From: JAZQNF01 sp045641505
GTDB lineage: Bacteria > Bacillota > Clostridia > Lachnospirales > Bianqueaceae
Reading direction: 5' to 3'
Assembly (NCBI GenBank): GCA_045641505.1
Contig: JAZUHB010000043.1
Coordinates: forward strand, 1 to 26,845
Length of the DNA stretch: 26,845 nt
Below the pieces are notes generated by a model. It was given only the letters and a program-made list of their open reading frames with translations. It ran no database searches and was not told the origin of the DNA. The position numbers and the translations under genes were made by a program. This document shows positions 8,316-16,497 of the stretch, piece by piece. Within the stretch, counting starts at the first letter, position 1. The number at the start of each line of letters is the position of its first letter.

Positions 8316-10673
8316 TTATTCGCGAAGCTCGCGCACCTTGTTCTTCTCGCTCTCCGCGAGGCCCGTGAGCGTGCTGTACGAGAAGCACAGCTTCGTGCCG
8401 TTTCGGTTCTGCACTCCGATGAGGCGGTTCTCGCTGTCATAGGTGAAGACGGTCGTAAGGCCGTTCGGGTAGCTCAGGCTCGCGAGACGCCCCGCCGCGT
8501 CGTAGGTGAAGACGGTCGTACGGTTTCCCGGCGCGGTCACGGAGCTGATACGGTTATTCGCATCATGCGTGACCGTCGTCACGCGGCCCGCTCCGTCCGT
8601 GACGCCCGTTACGAGCTTCCGCAGGGTGCTGCCGCTCCCGGTCACCGTATAGCTTACGGTCTGGGCGTTCCCCTCCGCGTCGCAGCGCTTCGTCAGATAT
8701 CCGTTCGAGTCGAAGGTCGCGTAGGACCCGTCCTTATACCCGAGGCGGTATCGCTCCGCGGTACTCGCGCTGTCCACGGAAAGTTCGAGCGAGAGGCCCT
8801 CCTCATCCCGGTAGACGCTTCCGTCCTGCCACAGGTAATGGACGGTGGCGTCGGTATCGCGGTACACGTAACGGAAGGAGCCGGGACCGTTCCGGACCGC
8901 CGTAAAGAGCGCCTTCTCCGCATTGTTCGTCCAGCCGCTTTCGAGAGAATCGATTCGTTCCGAAAGGTCGAAGGTCCAGCCCTTCCCCGCGGTAAGCCCG
9001 TATTTCGAATCGAGCGAATCGCGGCCCGCAAGGTAGCCGTTATAGACGAGGCCGGTGACGACGGGCATGAGAAGTCCGTCCGTCTCCGAGACCGGCGCCG
9101 CAAAACTCAGGTTTCCGTTGTAATCGTTGACATAGGCCGTTCCCGCGGGACCCGCCGACGCGCTGTGGTAGCTTCGGTACTCCTCGAGGCCCACATCGTT
9201 CAGGTAGCGGATATAGATCAGCGGGAAGTACGCGTTCAGCGAGGTGAAGTTCGAGGTGAAATAGTGGGTGCGGCGGTAGACGCTCCCCGTATCCTCCGGC
9301 CAGCGGAGCATGACGCCGTTGTTTTCCTCTTCACCGCTGTACCACGCCCGGACCAGGCCCGTGATATAGAAATCCTGCCGCTGCAGAGACGAGCTGTAGC
9401 TCGCCGTCGCGGTTTCGTAGATCCGGCTCGCGTCGTAGTGCGAGGCCATGTTGTTCCAGGTCGCGGTCCCCGCGTTCCACGGCGTCGTGACGCGGTAGAC
9501 GGCTACCTCGAGCGAGGTCCCCGCAGGGCTTACGCCCTCTGATCCCGCGTACTGCGTAAGGGTCAGCTTCGCATCGACCACCGTATCGCCCTTCGAGAGC
9601 GCGGGCAGCTCGAACTGGAGCAGGATGCGGCAGCTCCCGTAGAAGCCCTCCTTCCCCAGGAAGAAGCTGCCCATGCCGCCGTGGGTGGTATTCGGGTGTG
9701 ACGACTCGACGTAGGTATCGGTCACCGTATCGTTGTTCTGCGCGGTATGGATATACGGGTCCAGGGTGACCGGGTACACCCGGCTTTCGTCGCGAAGCCA
9801 TTCCTCCGAAGCGGCAAGAGTCACCGTGACTGTTCCGTTTTCGCCCGGAACGGCTTCGAGCGTGAGTTCGTCCGACGCGGCGCCGGCCGCGTCGCGAAGT
9901 TCCGGCGCCTCGATGAGGTAGACCGCTTTGCCCTCCTCATCTGTCAATACGAGGGTGCGGGGATCCTGCTGCTTCACCGAAAGACCCGGCGCGTCGAGGA
10001 CGAAGGAGAAGCTGTGAGCCGCCTCGGGACTCTTTATGATCACATTTTCCTTGATGCCGAGGCCGTTCACGGTGACACTGACATCCGCGCTTTCGAAGGC
10101 ATCCGGATAATCGAGGCCCGAAATCAGCTTCGGGAGGTAGAAGGGATTATCCGCGTATTCCTTCAGGACCGTGTCGCGAATAACGCCCTCCGAGGCGCAC
10201 CCCTCCTGCCACTGCCATGCGAGAGGGTACGCACCTTCCCGAAGCTTGACGATTCCGCCGAAGGCTGCGGGCAGCTCCAGCTCGAAGGCGCCGTCCTTCG
10301 GGCGGTACGCGCCTTCCGCGAGGATCAGCGTATTGTCGATGTCGGAATAGCTTCCGTCCGGAAGACGCTTATGCACGCGGCTGCCGTAGTCCGTCGCGAT
10401 GCCGTGAGCGTGGTCTAAGAGGAAGGTCTTGCCCGTTTCCGTGCGGCGGGCAGTGTCCTCGCCGAGGAGATCCGAGGCCGTAAGGCGCGAATAATCGAGG
10501 GGCGGAATGTCTGTCCGGACATGCGTGTCCTCAGACAACAAAGTGCCGCTCTCCCCGGGCGTGGGGAAGGCGGCGCTCATTTCATTTTTAACTTCCGCAA
10601 GAGTCGGAAGAGTGAGGTTCAGGAACAGGACGACAGTGAGGATGGCGGAACTGAGTTTCTGAAGGCGTTTCAT
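8316..10673 (-). CDS. Rhs/YD-repeat secreted protein, N-terminal part, ends at premature TAA
   Basis: 785 codons. The start at 10673 is chosen because AGGAAAGG lies upstream and a clean Sec signal peptide follows: a KRLQK n-region, a hydrophobic core, and a likely cleavage after TLPTLA at residue 26. Residues about 310-490 resemble the DNRLRE-type beta-sandwich found in secreted Rhs and wall proteins (SFFLGKEG, RILLQFELP, ATWNNMA, GLVRAWY). YD repeats begin after about 690 (VTHDANNR, FTYDAAGRL, FTYDSENRL). The frame stops at TAA (8316-8318) and resumes at once in the same frame, giving about 2024 codons in total. The residue expected at the stop is probably Tyr (RELRE-Y-GTDGTEG), so a single-base change such as TAC to TAA would explain it. 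A good promoter lies about 60 bp upstream. The protein is probably exported and displayed for contact-dependent competition or adhesion; this is inferred from family. Confidence 0.88.
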   Translation of the reverse strand: MKRLQKLSSAILTVVLFLNLTLPTLAEVKNEMSAAFPTPGESGTLLSEDTHVRTDIPPLDYSRLTASDLLGEDTARRTETGKTFLLDHAHGIATDYGSRVHKRLPDGSYSDIDNTLILAEGAYRPKDGAFELELPAAFGGIVKLREGAYPLAWQWQEGCASEGVIRDTVLKEYADNPFYLPKLISGLDYPDAFESADVSVTVNGLGIKENVIIKSPEAAHSFSFVLDAPGLSVKQQDPRTLVLTDEEGKAVYLIEAPELRDAAGAASDELTLEAVPGENGTVTVTLAASEEWLRDESRVYPVTLDPYIHTAQNNDTVTDTYVESSHPNTTHGGMGSFFLGKEGFYGSCRILLQFELPALSKGDTVVDAKLTLTQYAGSEGVSPAGTSLEVAVYRVTTPWNAGTATWNNMASHYDASRIYETATASYSSSLQRQDFYITGLVRAWYSGEEENNGVMLRWPEDTGSVYRRTHYFTSNFTSLNAYFPLIYIRYLNDVGLEEYRSYHSASAGPAGTAYVNDYNGNLSFAAPVSETDGLLMPVVTGLVYNGYLAGRDSLDSKYGLTAGKGWTFDLSERIDSLESGWTNNAEKALFTAVRNGPGSFRYVYRDTDATVHYLWQDGSVYRDEEGLSLELSVDSASTAERYRLGYKDGSYATFDSNGYLTKRCDAEGNAQTVSYTVTGSGSTLRKLVTGVTDGAGRVTTVTHDANNRISSVTAPGNRTTVFTYDAAGRLASLSYPNGLTTVFTYDSENRLIGVQNRNGTKLCFSYSTLTGLAESEKNKVRELRE

Positions 10674-10735
10674 GGGCTTGCCTTTCCTGCATAATGCATT
10701 TGATTTTCGACTCGTTTCATGTTCCACACAACTTG

Positions 10736-10764
10736 AAAATATCACAGAGGGTTTACGTTGTCAA
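10736..10764 (-). promoter_or_regulatory. Sigma-A promoter of the Rhs gene
   Basis: On the minus strand TTGACA (10764-10759) is followed after 17 bases by TATTTT (10741-10736). Predicted transcription starts near 10729, leaving a leader of roughly 55 nt before the ATG at 10673. The rest of the 153-bp gap to the next gene is AT-rich, with no other feature seen. Confidence 0.7.
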
Positions 10765-10826
10765 GGCTATGAAAATCATTACACTTTCGGCTTCAACTAT
10801 TTTTCCAAAATCAAACAAACCGTCGA

Positions 10827-11702
10827 TCACTCGGGCTTTTCAGTTATTTCGGTATAGAACATCCGGGCGTCAGCCAGCACTTTCCGTTCGTCGATATTTT
10901 CAGCAATTTCGTTTTTCAAGTCGGCCCAGGCATCCATCCGTTCCGGATTCGAATCTTCAGGAAGTTTTTTTGCCACCGATCGGATAGTCTGCCCTTCTGC
11001 GGCCATCCCCATTTTTTCGAGCGCTGCTGCCAGGCGCGAAAGCTTCTTTTTGTAATCCGGATTATTCGTGATCCAGGTACACAGACCATCACCCAGCATC
11101 GTCGGAATTTCGGTCAGCACCAAGAAAACCATTTCCCGGTTCTGCGAGATTTCCCTGCCAAGAATCCTCGATACCTGCACATAGGGAATCAGATTGTCGA
11201 AATCCGGCTCCCACTGATTCGCGACGAAGCGGTTTATCACAGTCTCGAAGGCTTCACAACAAGGTTCCTTCTTACTGATAACGTCAAGAAGCAGTTTTTC
11301 ATACGGCGAGCGAGCGTCAAAAGACTCAAAACCGACCTTTCCCTTCATAGAAAAGGCCGAAGAAATCTTCTTCACAAATAGTGCATCATCCCGATCAGCT
11401 GCAAGGTTCAAATAATACCGCATCCGAAAGAGATACACGTCCAACCCGTTTTTGTGATAAATGCCCGCGCATTCCAGCCGGATCACCGCTTCCTCAGAGC
11501 AGGTACTGAAATCATCCGGCTCCAACAGGGAAAAAGAATCTGCGTCGAATCGGTCCCGGTTATTATGATATAGGTCACGGATCTCCGAATAGAATGCCTC
11601 GAATGCGCCGGCTCGGTCTGCCCGTCCTCTTCGGATGCTGTTGTGGCACCTCAGAACGGTATCGATAATCTGTTCTGTCAGACTCACTTCTGATTCCTCC
11701 AT
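10827..11702 (-). CDS. Hypothetical protein, 291 residues
   Basis: I do not recognise a family with confidence. The protein is mostly helical and soluble, with no signal peptide or membrane segment. Residues 1-75 are charged and contain EAFYSEIRDLYH. The stretch around 180-245 (VFLVLTEIPTMLGDG, then WITNNPDYKKKL, LEKMGMAAEG) weakly recalls the DMP19/DUF4375 fold, where a short 'few residues, then aL..iG' pattern recurs; this is a guess. The start at 11702 is only moderately supported, since the upstream GGGAGCGATGAG is a poor and distant ribosome site. It begins 33 bp after the alpha-galactosidase stop, so it may be co-transcribed with it. Its GC content is lower than that of the galactosidase gene, closer to the Rhs-tip region, which suggests it belongs to the accessory island. 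Confidence 0.75.
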   Translation of the reverse strand: MEESEVSLTEQIIDTVLRCHNSIRRGRADRAGAFEAFYSEIRDLYHNNRDRFDADSFSLLEPDDFSTCSEEAVIRLECAGIYHKNGLDVYLFRMRYYLNLAADRDDALFVKKISSAFSMKGKVGFESFDARSPYEKLLLDVISKKEPCCEAFETVINRFVANQWEPDFDNLIPYVQVSRILGREISQNREMVFLVLTEIPTMLGDGLCTWITNNPDYKKKLSRLAAALEKMGMAAEGQTIRSVAKKLPEDSNPERMDAWADLKNEIAENIDERKVLADARMFYTEITEKPE

Positions 11703-11735
11703 ATCGTCAAGGTGATCTCATCGCTCCCGATCTCG

Positions 11736-14003
11736 TCATTCCTTCGGCTCGATCAGATAGACGCTCGATCCGAAGTCGGTCTGCAGCCGGAGTTTCGGGT
11801 CGTAGCCGCTGCCGCAGAAGCGTTGGGCGGGCCGGAGCGCGCCCATGAGCGCCGCGCCGGAAGCCGAGTACTGCTCGCTTCCGTCCTTCAGCGGGTAGTT
11901 CGCGTCGAGCGCCCGCATGCCGGCGCCGTTCGCCTTGAGATGCACGGGCAGCGCGTAGGAGATCAGGGCGCCGAAGCTGCCCACACGGATGAACTGCTCG
12001 CGGCTCTTCACCTGATAGGTCTTCGCCCTGTCCAGGCCCTCCGGGCGGAGCTCCTCGAGGCCGGGCGAGGCCGGCGTCTGCTCATAGAAAAGGCCGAGCG
12101 CGGCGCGGCCGGATCTAAGGACCTCCCAGGCACGGCCGTCGGTCGAGCGGACGCGGCGGAATTCGCCGAACTGGAAAAGGTCACGGTTCGCCTTGTAAAA
12201 ATCGATCTGCGCGCGGATCTCCTTCTCCTCCACCGGCAGCAGCTCGCCGAGATCCAGCTCGTAGCCGAGAATGCCGAAGAAGGACACGTTGCCGCGGGTG
12301 TGGAGCGGAGTCCGCCGGAGCGTCTGCGCGTGGGGCGCCTGCGACACGTGCGCGCCCATCACGGACTGCGGATAGAGCAGCGAGAGGTTCTCCTGGACCG
12401 TCATCCGCTCGACGGGGTCGGTATCGTCGGAGGTCCAGACCTGCGGCGAGAAACACATCATGCCCAGGTCGAAGCGGTTCCCGCCCGAGGAGCAGCTCTC
12501 CAAAAGGATCTGCGGGCGCGGGCCGAAGATCCGGCGGAGCACTTCACAGAGCCCCAGGATGTACTCGTGGGCCTCGAGGCCGTAAGCGCTCGAGTGCCGG
12601 TTCATGTCCCATTTCACATAGGAAATCTCCGCGCTGTCGAGGATCCCGCCGACGCTTTCGACGATATAGTCGCGGACCTCGGGGCGGGTGAGGTCGAGCA
12701 AGAGCTCATGCCGGCCCAGCACATCGGCGCGGCCCTCCTCGCGAAGCGCCCAGTCCGGGTGGGCCCGGTATAGCTTGCTGTCGGGGTTCACCGCCTCCGG
12801 CTCGAACCAGAGGCCGAAGTCGAGGCCGAGCGCGCGGATCTTCCGGGCCAGCCCGTCCATGCCGGAGGGCAGCTTCCGGCGGTTCACGTCATAATCGCCG
12901 AGGCCCGCGTGGTCGTCGTTCCGGGCACCGAACCAGCCGTCGTCCAGCACGAAGAGCTCGCAGCCGAGCTTTTTGCCCTTCCGGGCCAGGCTCAGAAGCT
13001 TCGCCTCGGTGAAGTCCATCCCGCAGCCCTCCCAGCTGTTGAAGAGCACGGGGCGTTCCTTTTCCTGCCAGGCGGCGGGCACGATATGGCGGTTCACGAA
13101 GCGGTGCATCGCGTGGGAAAGGCCGCCGAAGCCCTCCTCCGAGCAGCAAAGGACCGCCTCAGGCGTCTCGAAGCTTTCGCCGGGCTTAAGCTCCTTGCGG
13201 AAGCGGTCGGGATTGATGCCCTGCACCACCCGGGTGTAGCCCCGGAGCGTCTTCTGCACCGCGGAATAATGGTTGCCGGAGTAGATCAGGTTGAAGCCGT
13301 AGACCCGGCCGTCCCGTTCGGTGGCTCCGGGCTCACAAAGCAGGAAACCGGGATTGTGGCGGTTCGAGGAAAAGCCGGTCACGGAGGCGTTCACAAGCAT
13401 CGCGCCGTCCGCCGGGACCTTCGAGGCGCGCGCCTCGGCGATCCAGCCGCCGTTCAGCGTGATCATCTCGTAGCTCCCCGTCAGATCGAGCGAGGAGCTC
13501 ATGAGCTTCGTGAAGACGACGGGGCGCTCCGAAACGTTCAGGAGCACCGTCCGACGGCAGAGTGCGGTCGGAAAGACCGTATAGTACAGGAAAAGCTCGA
13601 GCCCCTTCGCCTCATCCCGGAGCCGGAGCTCCAGCGTCTCGGCCTCGCCGTGGGCCTGGGGAAGGGTGCTCCGCATCGGGACTGTCGTCCGCAGGCAGCG
13701 GTGAGAGGCGTAGCGGAAATCCGTTCCGCCCTCCTCGAGCTCCAGCGGGCTCACACGGTAATCGCCCCGGCCGGAGCCGCTCCACTCCAGGGGCCGGCTC
13801 TCGAGCGAAAGGCGCTTCTCATCGTAGTTCACGGAGGCGCCGAAGTCGAGGAAGGGCTTCGCCGCGAGATACTCCGCGTCCGCGAGGGTGGGGCCCGGCG
13901 CACCGAAATAGAGCTGCTCGGGGAACCCGTCCGCGTCGACGCGGAACAGATAGCTGTAGGTCTCGCCGCAGAGGGCGAACACGTTTTTCAGATATTCGAT
14001 CAT
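11736..14003 (-). CDS. Alpha-galactosidase, glycoside hydrolase family 36
   Basis: A 755-residue enzyme of normal GH36 bacterial length that hydrolyses terminal alpha-1,6-galactose from raffinose-family sugars. It has an N-terminal beta-sandwich, a central (beta/alpha)8 barrel (from about 330, PVLFNSWEGCGMDF, LFVLDDGWFG) and a C-terminal beta domain. The nucleophile is Asp466 in VKWDMNRH. The acid/base is most likely Asp526 in WTSDDTDPVER, 60 residues later as in Thermotoga GalA. The family motif LESCSSGGNRFDLGM lies between them. There is no signal peptide, so the enzyme is cytoplasmic and acts on imported oligosaccharide. The start at 14003 is preferred over 14033 because GGGAG lies six bases upstream and because the -10 box overlaps the longer start. 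Transcription is from a strong divergent promoter. No transporter gene adjoins it in this window. Confidence 0.93.
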   Translation of the reverse strand: MIEYLKNVFALCGETYSYLFRVDADGFPEQLYFGAPGPTLADAEYLAAKPFLDFGASVNYDEKRLSLESRPLEWSGSGRGDYRVSPLELEEGGTDFRYASHRCLRTTVPMRSTLPQAHGEAETLELRLRDEAKGLELFLYYTVFPTALCRRTVLLNVSERPVVFTKLMSSSLDLTGSYEMITLNGGWIAEARASKVPADGAMLVNASVTGFSSNRHNPGFLLCEPGATERDGRVYGFNLIYSGNHYSAVQKTLRGYTRVVQGINPDRFRKELKPGESFETPEAVLCCSEEGFGGLSHAMHRFVNRHIVPAAWQEKERPVLFNSWEGCGMDFTEAKLLSLARKGKKLGCELFVLDDGWFGARNDDHAGLGDYDVNRRKLPSGMDGLARKIRALGLDFGLWFEPEAVNPDSKLYRAHPDWALREEGRADVLGRHELLLDLTRPEVRDYIVESVGGILDSAEISYVKWDMNRHSSAYGLEAHEYILGLCEVLRRIFGPRPQILLESCSSGGNRFDLGMMCFSPQVWTSDDTDPVERMTVQENLSLLYPQSVMGAHVSQAPHAQTLRRTPLHTRGNVSFFGILGYELDLGELLPVEEKEIRAQIDFYKANRDLFQFGEFRRVRSTDGRAWEVLRSGRAALGLFYEQTPASPGLEELRPEGLDRAKTYQVKSREQFIRVGSFGALISYALPVHLKANGAGMRALDANYPLKDGSEQYSASGAALMGALRPAQRFCGSGYDPKLRLQTDFGSSVYLIEPKE

Positions 14004-14031
14004 GGTATGCTCCCGTTCATTCGTTGGAACC

Positions 14032-14061
14032 ATTGTAGCGGGGTCGGGCGGACCCTGTCAA
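14032..14061 (-). promoter_or_regulatory. Sigma-A promoter of the alpha-galactosidase gene
   Basis: On the minus strand a perfect TTGACA (14061-14056) and TACAAT (14037-14032) are separated by 18 bases. The predicted start of transcription is near 14025, about 22 nt upstream of the ATG at 14003. Confidence 0.8.
14041..14055. promoter_or_regulatory. Inverted repeat in the alpha-galactosidase promoter spacer, possible operator
   Basis: GGGTC and GACCC form a perfect 5-bp inverted repeat around a 5-bp centre. They fill most of the spacer between the -35 and -10 boxes, where a bound repressor would block RNA polymerase. The arms are short and the region is GC-rich, so chance is possible. Confidence 0.35.
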
Positions 14062-14080
14062 GAAAGCTGAAAAATATCCT

Positions 14081-14109
14081 TTGCATTTGGTCCGGAAATC
14101 TATTATAAT
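14081..14109 (+). promoter_or_regulatory. Sigma-A promoter of the phosphofructokinase gene
   Basis: A perfect TATAAT (14104-14109) lies 17 bases after TTGCAT (14081-14086), which matches only the TTG of the -35 consensus. Transcription should start near 14116, giving a leader of about 50 nt with AGGAGG at its end. The two divergent -35 boxes are only 19 bp apart. Confidence 0.7.
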
Positions 14110-14164
14110 GACCGATGGATTTGTGTTTTCAAGCACGCATGATCATATCAGGAGGATTTATCAA

Positions 14165-15400
14165 ATGTCCAACACTCTCAAAGGCGCTTGCGTCGTCGCC
14201 CAGTCCGGCGGCCCCACCGCAGTCATCAATGCCAGCGCGTACGGCGTAATCCGCACCGCGCTCGATTGCCCCGACATCACCAAGGTGTACGGCGCCGACC
14301 ACGGCATCGTGGGCGTCCTGAACGATAAACTGTACGACATGGGCAAGGAGGATCCCGAAGAGCTGGCTCTGCTGCTGCAGACTCCCTCCTCCGAGCTCGG
14401 CTCCTGCCGCTACAAGATGGCTGATCCCGAGAAGGATTCCAGCGACTACCAGAAGATCCTCGAGATCTTCAAGAAGTACGACATCCGCTACTTCTTCTAC
14501 AACGGCGGCAACGATTCCATGGATACCTGCAACAAGATCAGCAAGTACATGGCCAAGGCCGGCTACGAGTGCCGCGTGATGGGCGTTCCCAAGACCATCG
14601 ACAACGACCTGTTCGGCACCGACCACTGCCCCGGCTACGGCAGCGCTGCCAAGTACATCGCCACCTCCGTCGCGGAAGTCTACAAGGATTGCCACGTTTA
14701 CAACACCGGCATGATCACCGTCTTCGAGATCATGGGCCGTCACGCCGGCTGGCTGGCTGCCTCCGCCGCCCTTGCGAATCTGACCGGCTGCGGTCCCGAC
14801 CTGATCTACCTGCCCGAGACCGATTTCGACATGGACAAGTTCCTGGATGACGTCACCGAGATCTACAAGAAGAACGGCAACTGCATCGTCGCCGCCTCCG
14901 AGGGCATCCACTACGCTGACGGTTCCTTCGTCTCCGAGGCGAAGACCTCCGCCACCGACGGTTTCGGCCACGCCCAGCTGGGCGGCCTCGCCGCGATCCT
15001 CGCCTCTGCCGTCAAGGCCAAGACCGGTGCCAAGGTCCGCGGCATCGAGCTCTCCCTGCTGCAGCGCTGCGGCGCTCACCTGGCCTCCGCCACCGACGTG
15101 AACGAAGCCTTCCTCGCGGGAAAGACCGCCGTCGAGAGCGCCGTCGCCGGCATCACCGACAAGATGGTCGCCTTCAAGCGCGTTTATGAGAACGGCGCCT
15201 ACAAGTGCGAGACCGAGCTTCTGCCCCTCGACTGCGTCGCCAACGCCGAGAAGAAGTTCCCCGCCGAGTGGATCAACGCCGAAGGCAACGGCATCACCGA
15301 AGACTTCTACGCCTACGCCCTGCCTCTGATCCAGGGTGAGCCCGAGCGCAAGACCGAGAACGGTCTGCCCCGCTTCGCCCGCCTCAAGAAGACCCTGTAA
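14165..15400 (+). CDS. pfp: Pyrophosphate-dependent 6-phosphofructokinase
   Basis: A 411-residue enzyme that phosphorylates fructose 6-phosphate to the 1,6-bisphosphate, reversibly, with PPi as donor. The start at 14165 follows AGGAGG ten bases upstream. Evidence for PPi rather than ATP: the ATP-type GGDGS loop is replaced by GGNDS (114-118), placing Asp where ATP enzymes have Gly, and MGVPKTIDND (139-148) supplies the PPi-specific Lys143 beside catalytic Asp146. IMGRHAGW and the N-terminal AQSGGPTAVINAS also fit. It is monocistronic, with its own promoter and a strong terminator. Codons are markedly biased to AAG, AAC, TTC and GCC, as in a highly expressed central-metabolism gene. It is divergent from the alpha-galactosidase gene, whose sugar products feed glycolysis. 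Confidence 0.93.
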   Translation: MSNTLKGACVVAQSGGPTAVINASAYGVIRTALDCPDITKVYGADHGIVGVLNDKLYDMGKEDPEELALLLQTPSSELGSCRYKMADPEKDSSDYQKILEIFKKYDIRYFFYNGGNDSMDTCNKISKYMAKAGYECRVMGVPKTIDNDLFGTDHCPGYGSAAKYIATSVAEVYKDCHVYNTGMITVFEIMGRHAGWLAASAALANLTGCGPDLIYLPETDFDMDKFLDDVTEIYKKNGNCIVAASEGIHYADGSFVSEAKTSATDGFGHAQLGGLAAILASAVKAKTGAKVRGIELSLLQRCGAHLASATDVNEAFLAGKTAVESAVAGITDKMVAFKRVYENGAYKCETELLPLDCVANAEKKFPAEWINAEGNGITEDFYAYALPLIQGEPERKTENGLPRFARLKKTL

Positions 15401-15418
15401 GCCTTCCCCGAAAACGAA

Positions 15419-15461
15419 AAGGCTGTGAAAGCATCAAGCTTTCACAGCCTTCTTTTTTTTT
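15419..15461 (+). terminator. Rho-independent terminator of pfp, probably bidirectional
   Basis: A 14-bp stem (15419-15432 with 15438-15451) around the loop ATCAA is followed by C and nine T. On the minus strand the same hairpin is followed by a T-rich stretch (TTTTCGTTTT), so it could also stop transcripts from the sortase gene, which converges on it. Confidence 0.92.
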
Positions 15462-15495
15462 GAAATATCAGGGGCAGAACGATCCGGGCCAGATA

Positions 15496-16449
15496 TTACG
15501 GATCCTGCTGGACCAGGCTCAGCACGACGTTCCAGCGGTAGCCCTGGCTCGCGCCCGTGCAGCAGGTGCAGAGGCTCAGGGTCTTCGTGACGTCGCGGTA
15601 GCTGATGTTGGAATCGATTACGGACTTGGCCTCCGCCTCCTTCAGCCAGGCGGTGAAGCCGTCGGGGTCGCCCTCGAAGGTCTTGAACACGCCGTCCTTC
15701 GTGAAGCGGGTCTTGTAGACGGCGAACACGTAGCACTTGTAGACGTGGTCGCGGGTGAAGAGCCACATCACCGGATGGTTGCGATAGTAGACCTGGCTGC
15801 TGTAATAGCGCAGCGTGCCGAAGCGGGTGGTAGACCCGGCGACGGTGTGGCCGTAGACCAGGTTGTTGCGGTTGGTCCAGTCGCCCGAGCCGCGGAAATC
15901 CATGAACAGGCAGCCGGCGAATTCGCTCTGGCGCCGGAAATTCCGGTACAGATAATAGTCGTTGTCGGCGGCGATGCAGATGGGGTCGTTGATGGGCGTG
16001 TCGGCGCTGTAGAGCCAGCCGATGTAATCGCCGTTCGCCTTGACGAGGGCGTCGGTGTCCGGCCAGACGGGCGCGCCGTACAGGAAGGAGACGGCGCCGA
16101 CGCCGCTGCTCTCCTCGCTTTCCTCGCCGGAAGCCGCCGATTCCTCGCGGGAGGCCTCGCTCTCCCCGGAGGGAAGGCCGGATTCCTCGGGGTCGGTTTT
16201 CAGAAACTCGTCGATGAGCCCCTGATACACTTCTTCGGCTCTCCGGTGCTCACGCAGGATCGAAATCAGCTTGAAGCCGGAGAAGACGAACACGCCTGCC
16301 AGCACCGCGATGAGCGCGAGCCGGATATAACGCTCCGTCTTGCCGCCGCGGCTGTTTTCTTTGATCGCGGAGGCTGACCGTTCCGCCGCCCTCAGCTCCT
16401 TGCGGGCGGCCGCTTCGAGTCTCTCCGCGGCGGGATCTTTCTTTGCCAT
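15496..16449 (-). CDS. srtB: Class B sortase
   Basis: A 317-residue membrane-anchored transpeptidase that joins sorting-signal proteins to the cell wall. The start at 16449 is chosen for AAAGGAG upstream; the longer 16479 start lacks one. There is a charged cytoplasmic N-terminus (1-40) and one membrane helix (41-63), then a Ser/Glu-rich linker (about 85-117) that probably crosses the wall. The catalytic domain follows with His201 (LVYGHTV), Cys294 (TKTLSLCTCC) and Arg305 (GYRWNVV). The usual TLSTC motif is TLSLC here, and two more cysteines follow closely, which is unusual. No substrate with an LPxTG-like or NPxTG-like signal is visible in the window, so the target is unknown. It is last in the dnaG-to-srtB gene series, 48 bp after the small membrane peptide. 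Confidence 0.9.
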   Translation of the reverse strand: MAKKDPAAERLEAAARKELRAAERSASAIKENSRGGKTERYIRLALIAVLAGVFVFSGFKLISILREHRRAEEVYQGLIDEFLKTDPEESGLPSGESEASREESAASGEESEESSGVGAVSFLYGAPVWPDTDALVKANGDYIGWLYSADTPINDPICIAADNDYYLYRNFRRQSEFAGCLFMDFRGSGDWTNRNNLVYGHTVAGSTTRFGTLRYYSSQVYYRNHPVMWLFTRDHVYKCYVFAVYKTRFTKDGVFKTFEGDPDGFTAWLKEAEAKSVIDSNISYRDVTKTLSLCTCCTGASQGYRWNVVLSLVQQDP

Positions 16450-16497
16450 CTTTTCTCCTTTCGGGTCCGGCTCGTTCACGGACCGGGAATCAAGATC

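Noticed and set aside
4599..10673. Frameshift as the cause of the Rhs split
   Set aside because: Both parts are in the same frame; the break is a single TAA codon, with open Rhs-like sequence on both sides.
14129..15079. 316-codon minus-strand frame opposite pfp
   Set aside because: Repetitive Val/Ala/Gly/Asp composition and no ribosome site; the plus-strand PPi-phosphofructokinase is certain.
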